From an uncultured Ruminococcus sp. (GTDB lineage Bacteria > Bacillota > Clostridia > Oscillospirales > CAG-272), in the NCBI GenBank assembly GCA_902796505.1, contig CADBPA010000071.1, forward strand, positions 1-5,703: a stretch of 5,703 bases of DNA. The letters run 5' to 3'. Every line of letters starts with the position of its first letter. The first letter of the stretch is position 1. Shown one piece after another: positions 2,765 through 5,703 of the stretch. The notes below the pieces were generated by a model. That model did no database searches. It saw only the letters and a program-made list of their open reading frames with translations, and had not been told where the DNA came from. The translations under genes were made by a program, and so were the position numbers.

Positions 2765-5703
2765 ATGGCTCAAGCAATCAAGATCGCACAGATCTCCAAA
2801 GACCTGAACATGAAGCCGAAGGATATCATCGACGCGTTTCATGAAACGGGTATTGAGAAAAAGAACGGAGGAAACGCCGAGGCAGCCGAGTTCGAGATCC
2901 TGATGGAATCGCTGATGAAGAAGCATCAGATCAAGAATCTCAACGATTATCTCGACGGCAAGACGGCGCTGATCTCCGAAAAACCGAAAAAAGAGGAAAA
3001 GCCGAAGGCGGAGAAAGCCGCCGAAGCCGAAAAGCCGAAGCCCTCGCCCGCCCCGGCGGTCGGAGCGACCTTCAGCTTCACGCCGGACGGCGTTCCCGCC
3101 GAACATAAACCGAGCGCGCCGGCGCGCGACGCGAGAGCGCAGAAGGACGCGAAGGAGCAGAAGGATCTGCGTCCGCGCACGCCCGAACAGAAGGGCGGCG
3201 AGCGCAAGCCCGAGCCCCGTCGGACGCCGGAGGCAAAGCCGGCGGACAACCGGCAGGCGGAGCCGCGCAAGGCAAAGCCCGCTCCGACCGAGCGGCACAG
3301 CCAGTACCGCGCAGCGCCTCAGGACGATCCCTTCGCCAAGCGCCGCGCCGAGATGAACCGCGCGGCGCAGGGACTGCGCAAGCCGGGAAGCCAGCCGCAA
3401 AGACCTGCCGACGGCAAGCCGGCGGCGCCGGCGGCGCAGAGACCGCAGGCGGCAGGGCTGCAAAAGCCCGGACAGACCGCCGCAAAGCCGCAGACGGCGC
3501 AAACGGCACAGCCGGCAAGACCGCAGCAGACCGAGCTCAAACGCCCCGAACAGCCCCCTCAGCTCACCGCGCTCGAAAAGCAGAAGCAGGCGGAGATCGC
3601 CAAGAAGCAGGCGCAGGAGCAGCAGGTCAAGAAGGCGCCGGAGGCGCCGAAGCCTCCGAAGAAAGAGGAGAAAAAGCAGAAGCAGCAGTTCAAGACCATC
3701 ACTCCGTCGGTGGACGCCAGCCGCGCCAAGGGCGGCGTGAATCTAAACGGCGAATACACCTCCGACGTCGCGCCGAAGACCCGCGTGGTGGATATGCGCA
3801 CCTCGGACGTCAACCTCTCCCGTTACGACGACCATTTCAACGACCGCTATTTTGCGATCGTCAACGGCACCGACCGCAAGGCCGCGCCGAATAAACAGAA
3901 GCTCAAAAAGCAGGACAACAAAGGTCAGAATCAGAAGAAGGACAAGGAGCGCGCGGCGCAGGAGCGCATGAAGCGCATCGAAGCCGAAAAGGCGAGACAG
4001 AAGCAGCTGGAGATCACCGTTCCCGACGAGATCACCGTCGGCGAGCTTGCCATGCGGCTGAAGAAGAGCTCCGGCGAGGTCGTCAAGCGGCTGATGATGA
4101 TGGGCGAGATGAAGACGGTCAACGACGTCGTCGATTTTGCAACGGCGGAGCTGATCGCCGACGAGTTCGGCGCGAAGGTCACCCGCGAGGTCGTCATCAC
4201 CAAGGAGGAGCGCCTCTTCAACGAGGCGGAGGACGACGAGGAAAGCCTTGTCGAACGCGCCCCGGTCGTCTGCGTCATGGGACACGTGGACCACGGTAAG
4301 ACCTCCATCCTCGACGCGATCCGCCACACGAACGTCACCAAAGGCGAGGCGGGCGGCATCACGCAGGCGATCGGCGCCTACCGCGTGCAGGTGAACGGCA
4401 AGGACATCACCTTCCTCGACACCCCCGGCCACGAAGCCTTCACCGCGATGCGTATGCGCGGCGCACAGTCCACCGATATCGCCATTCTGGTCGTCGCGGC
4501 GGACGACGGCGTCATGCCCCAGACGGTCGAGGCGATCAACCACGCGAAGGCGGCGGGCATCGACATCATCGTCGCCATCAACAAGATGGATAAGCCGCAC
4601 GCCAATCCCGATAACGTTCTCAATCAGCTGACGCAGTACGAGCTCGTCCCCGAAGCGTGGGGCGGCGACGTCATCTGCGTGCCCGTCTCGGCGCTGACCG
4701 GAATGGGACTTTCCGACCTGCTCGAAAGCGTTCTGCTGGTCGCCGAGGTCAAGGAACTGAAAGCCAATCCGAAGCGCCGCGCCAAAGGCCTCGTGATCGA
4801 GTCGAAGCTCGACCGCGGCAGAGGTCCGGTCGCCACCGTTCTCGTCCAGAACGGAACGCTCCATCAGGGAGATTACGTGATCGTCGGCGACGCGGTCGGC
4901 CGCGTGCGTGTGATGATCGACGACAAGGGCAAGAAGATCAAGGAAGCCGGGCCTTCGGTGCCGGTCGAGATCGTCGGTCTCGACGTCGTGCCGCAGGCGG
5001 GCGACGAGCTGAACGCCGTCGAGGATGAAAAGATGGCGAAGAGCCTTGCCGAGGATCGCCGGGAAAAGGCGCGTCAGGAGACCCTGAACGCCAACGCGCG
5101 CGTCAACCTCGACGAACTCTTCTCGCAGATCTCCGAGGGCGTCAAGACGCTGAACATCATCGTCAAAGCCGACGTCGCGGGTTCTGCCGAAGCCGTCAAG
5201 GCGTCGCTCGTCAAGCTCTCCGGCGAGGAAGTCAAGGTCAACGTCATCCACAGCGCGGTCGGCGGCATCACCGAGTCCGACGTCATGCTGGCGGCGGCGT
5301 CCAACGCGATCATCGTCGGCTTCAACGTCCGCCCGGATAAGAACGCCCTCGATTCGGCGGAGCGCAACAAGGTGGACATCCGCACGCACCGCATCATCTA
5401 CGAGATCATCGACGAGATCGAGGCGGCGATGAAAGGTCTGCGCGCTCCGACCTACAAAGAGAATCTTCTCGGCCACGCCGAGGTGCGCCAGTGCATCCAC
5501 GTTCCGAACGTCGGAACGATCGCCGGCTCCTACGTGCAGGACGGCAAGGTCACAAGACAGTCGCAGATCCGCGTCGTGCGCGACGGCGTAGTCATCTTCG
5601 AGGATAAGATCTCCTCGCTGCGCCGCTTCAAGGACGACGTGCGTGAGGTCGCCGCAGGATACGAATGCGGTATCGGACTGGAAAAGTTCAACGACATCAA
5701 GAC
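2765..5703 (+). CDS. infB: Translation initiation factor IF2 (3' end outside window)
   Basis: IF2 is the GTPase that delivers formyl-methionyl-tRNA to the 30S subunit and promotes subunit joining. The window shows 979 codons without a stop; the last is in the conserved ECGIGLEKFNDIK, so only about 15-20 residues should be missing. An N-terminal IF2_N domain (about 1-52) is followed by a long linker rich in lysine, proline, alanine and glutamine (about 70-410). A second IF2_N domain covers about 415-470. The G domain follows, with G1 GHVDHGKT (506-513), G2 threonine 533 in GGITQ, G3 DTPGH (552-556), G4 NKMD (606-609) and G5 SALTG (642-646), all intact. Domain II starts about 679 (ESKLDRGRG), domain III includes VKADVAGS (800-807), and the initiator-tRNA-binding C-terminal domain starts about 900. 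The linker makes it longer than Bacillus IF2 and contains a non-repetitive island at 309-371. ATG 2765 gives the family N-terminus MAQAIKIAQISKDL, although its Shine-Dalgarno spacing is unusual. Confidence 0.97.
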   Translation, partial: MAQAIKIAQISKDLNMKPKDIIDAFHETGIEKKNGGNAEAAEFEILMESLMKKHQIKNLNDYLDGKTALISEKPKKEEKPKAEKAAEAEKPKPSPAPAVGATFSFTPDGVPAEHKPSAPARDARAQKDAKEQKDLRPRTPEQKGGERKPEPRRTPEAKPADNRQAEPRKAKPAPTERHSQYRAAPQDDPFAKRRAEMNRAAQGLRKPGSQPQRPADGKPAAPAAQRPQAAGLQKPGQTAAKPQTAQTAQPARPQQTELKRPEQPPQLTALEKQKQAEIAKKQAQEQQVKKAPEAPKPPKKEEKKQKQQFKTITPSVDASRAKGGVNLNGEYTSDVAPKTRVVDMRTSDVNLSRYDDHFNDRYFAIVNGTDRKAAPNKQKLKKQDNKGQNQKKDKERAAQERMKRIEAEKARQKQLEITVPDEITVGELAMRLKKSSGEVVKRLMMMGEMKTVNDVVDFATAELIADEFGAKVTREVVITKEERLFNEAEDDEESLVERAPVVCVMGHVDHGKTSILDAIRHTNVTKGEAGGITQAIGAYRVQVNGKDITFLDTPGHEAFTAMRMRGAQSTDIAILVVAADDGVMPQTVEAINHAKAAGIDIIVAINKMDKPHANPDNVLNQLTQYELVPEAWGGDVICVPVSALTGMGLSDLLESVLLVAEVKELKANPKRRAKGLVIESKLDRGRGPVATVLVQNGTLHQGDYVIVGDAVGRVRVMIDDKGKKIKEAGPSVPVEIVGLDVVPQAGDELNAVEDEKMAKSLAEDRREKARQETLNANARVNLDELFSQISEGVKTLNIIVKADVAGSAEAVKASLVKLSGEEVKVNVIHSAVGGITESDVMLAAASNAIIVGFNVRPDKNALDSAERNKVDIRTHRIIYEIIDEIEAAMKGLRAPTYKENLLGHAEVRQCIHVPNVGTIAGSYVQDGKVTRQSQIRVVRDGVVIFEDKISSLRRFKDDVREVAAGYECGIGLEKFNDIK

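Noticed and set aside
2570..3502. Minus-strand frames opposite the IF2 linker and ylxQ
   Set aside because: Arginine/leucine- or alanine-rich low-complexity products caused by the GC-rich linker codons on the other strand.
3743..5500. Long open frame on the minus strand opposite infB
   Set aside because: It mirrors infB codons in GC-rich sequence, has no recognisable domains, and lies opposite strongly conserved IF2 domains.

Overview
The window carries the conserved rimP–nusA–ylxR–ylxQ–infB cluster, the nusA/infB operon, all on the + strand. Four genes are complete. infB runs off the right edge with 979 codons visible, lacking only its last few residues. Gene order, the presence of ylxR and ylxQ, AAAGGA-type Shine-Dalgarno sites, a TTG start and a short NusA ending at KH2 point to a Firmicute. 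The GC-rich coding sequence, and a short motif in the IF2 linker that I recall from gut Clostridia, suggest a Clostridia/Oscillospirales-type organism. That placement is inference.

Layout. Bases 1-57 are AT-rich and hold a perfect TATAAT hexamer and a strong stem-loop. Bases 58-457 hold no gene I can support. They are a structured leader containing a two-module GC-rich minisatellite (about 158-374) bracketed by a diverged direct repeat (118-153 and 387-422). rimP follows at 458-994. A 93-base gap with inverted repeats leads to nusA (1088-2125). ylxR (2130-2408) starts 4 bases after nusA, and ylxQ (2395-2727) starts inside ylxR with TTG. A 37-base gap with a small GCAA-loop hairpin precedes infB (2765 to the edge).

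How the genes work together. RimP matures the 30S subunit. NusA couples transcription elongation, pausing and termination to RNA folding. YlxR and YlxQ are small RNA-binding proteins, the second of the L7Ae kink-turn family. IF2 brings initiator tRNA to the ribosome. Tight packing and overlap argue for one transcript.

The genes are ordinary housekeeping genes. The unusual material is non-coding: the repeat leader ahead of rimP, in which the same DNA unit passes through different reading frames, and a nearly identical small hairpin ahead of both nusA and infB. I see no clear evidence of a new defence or mobile system.
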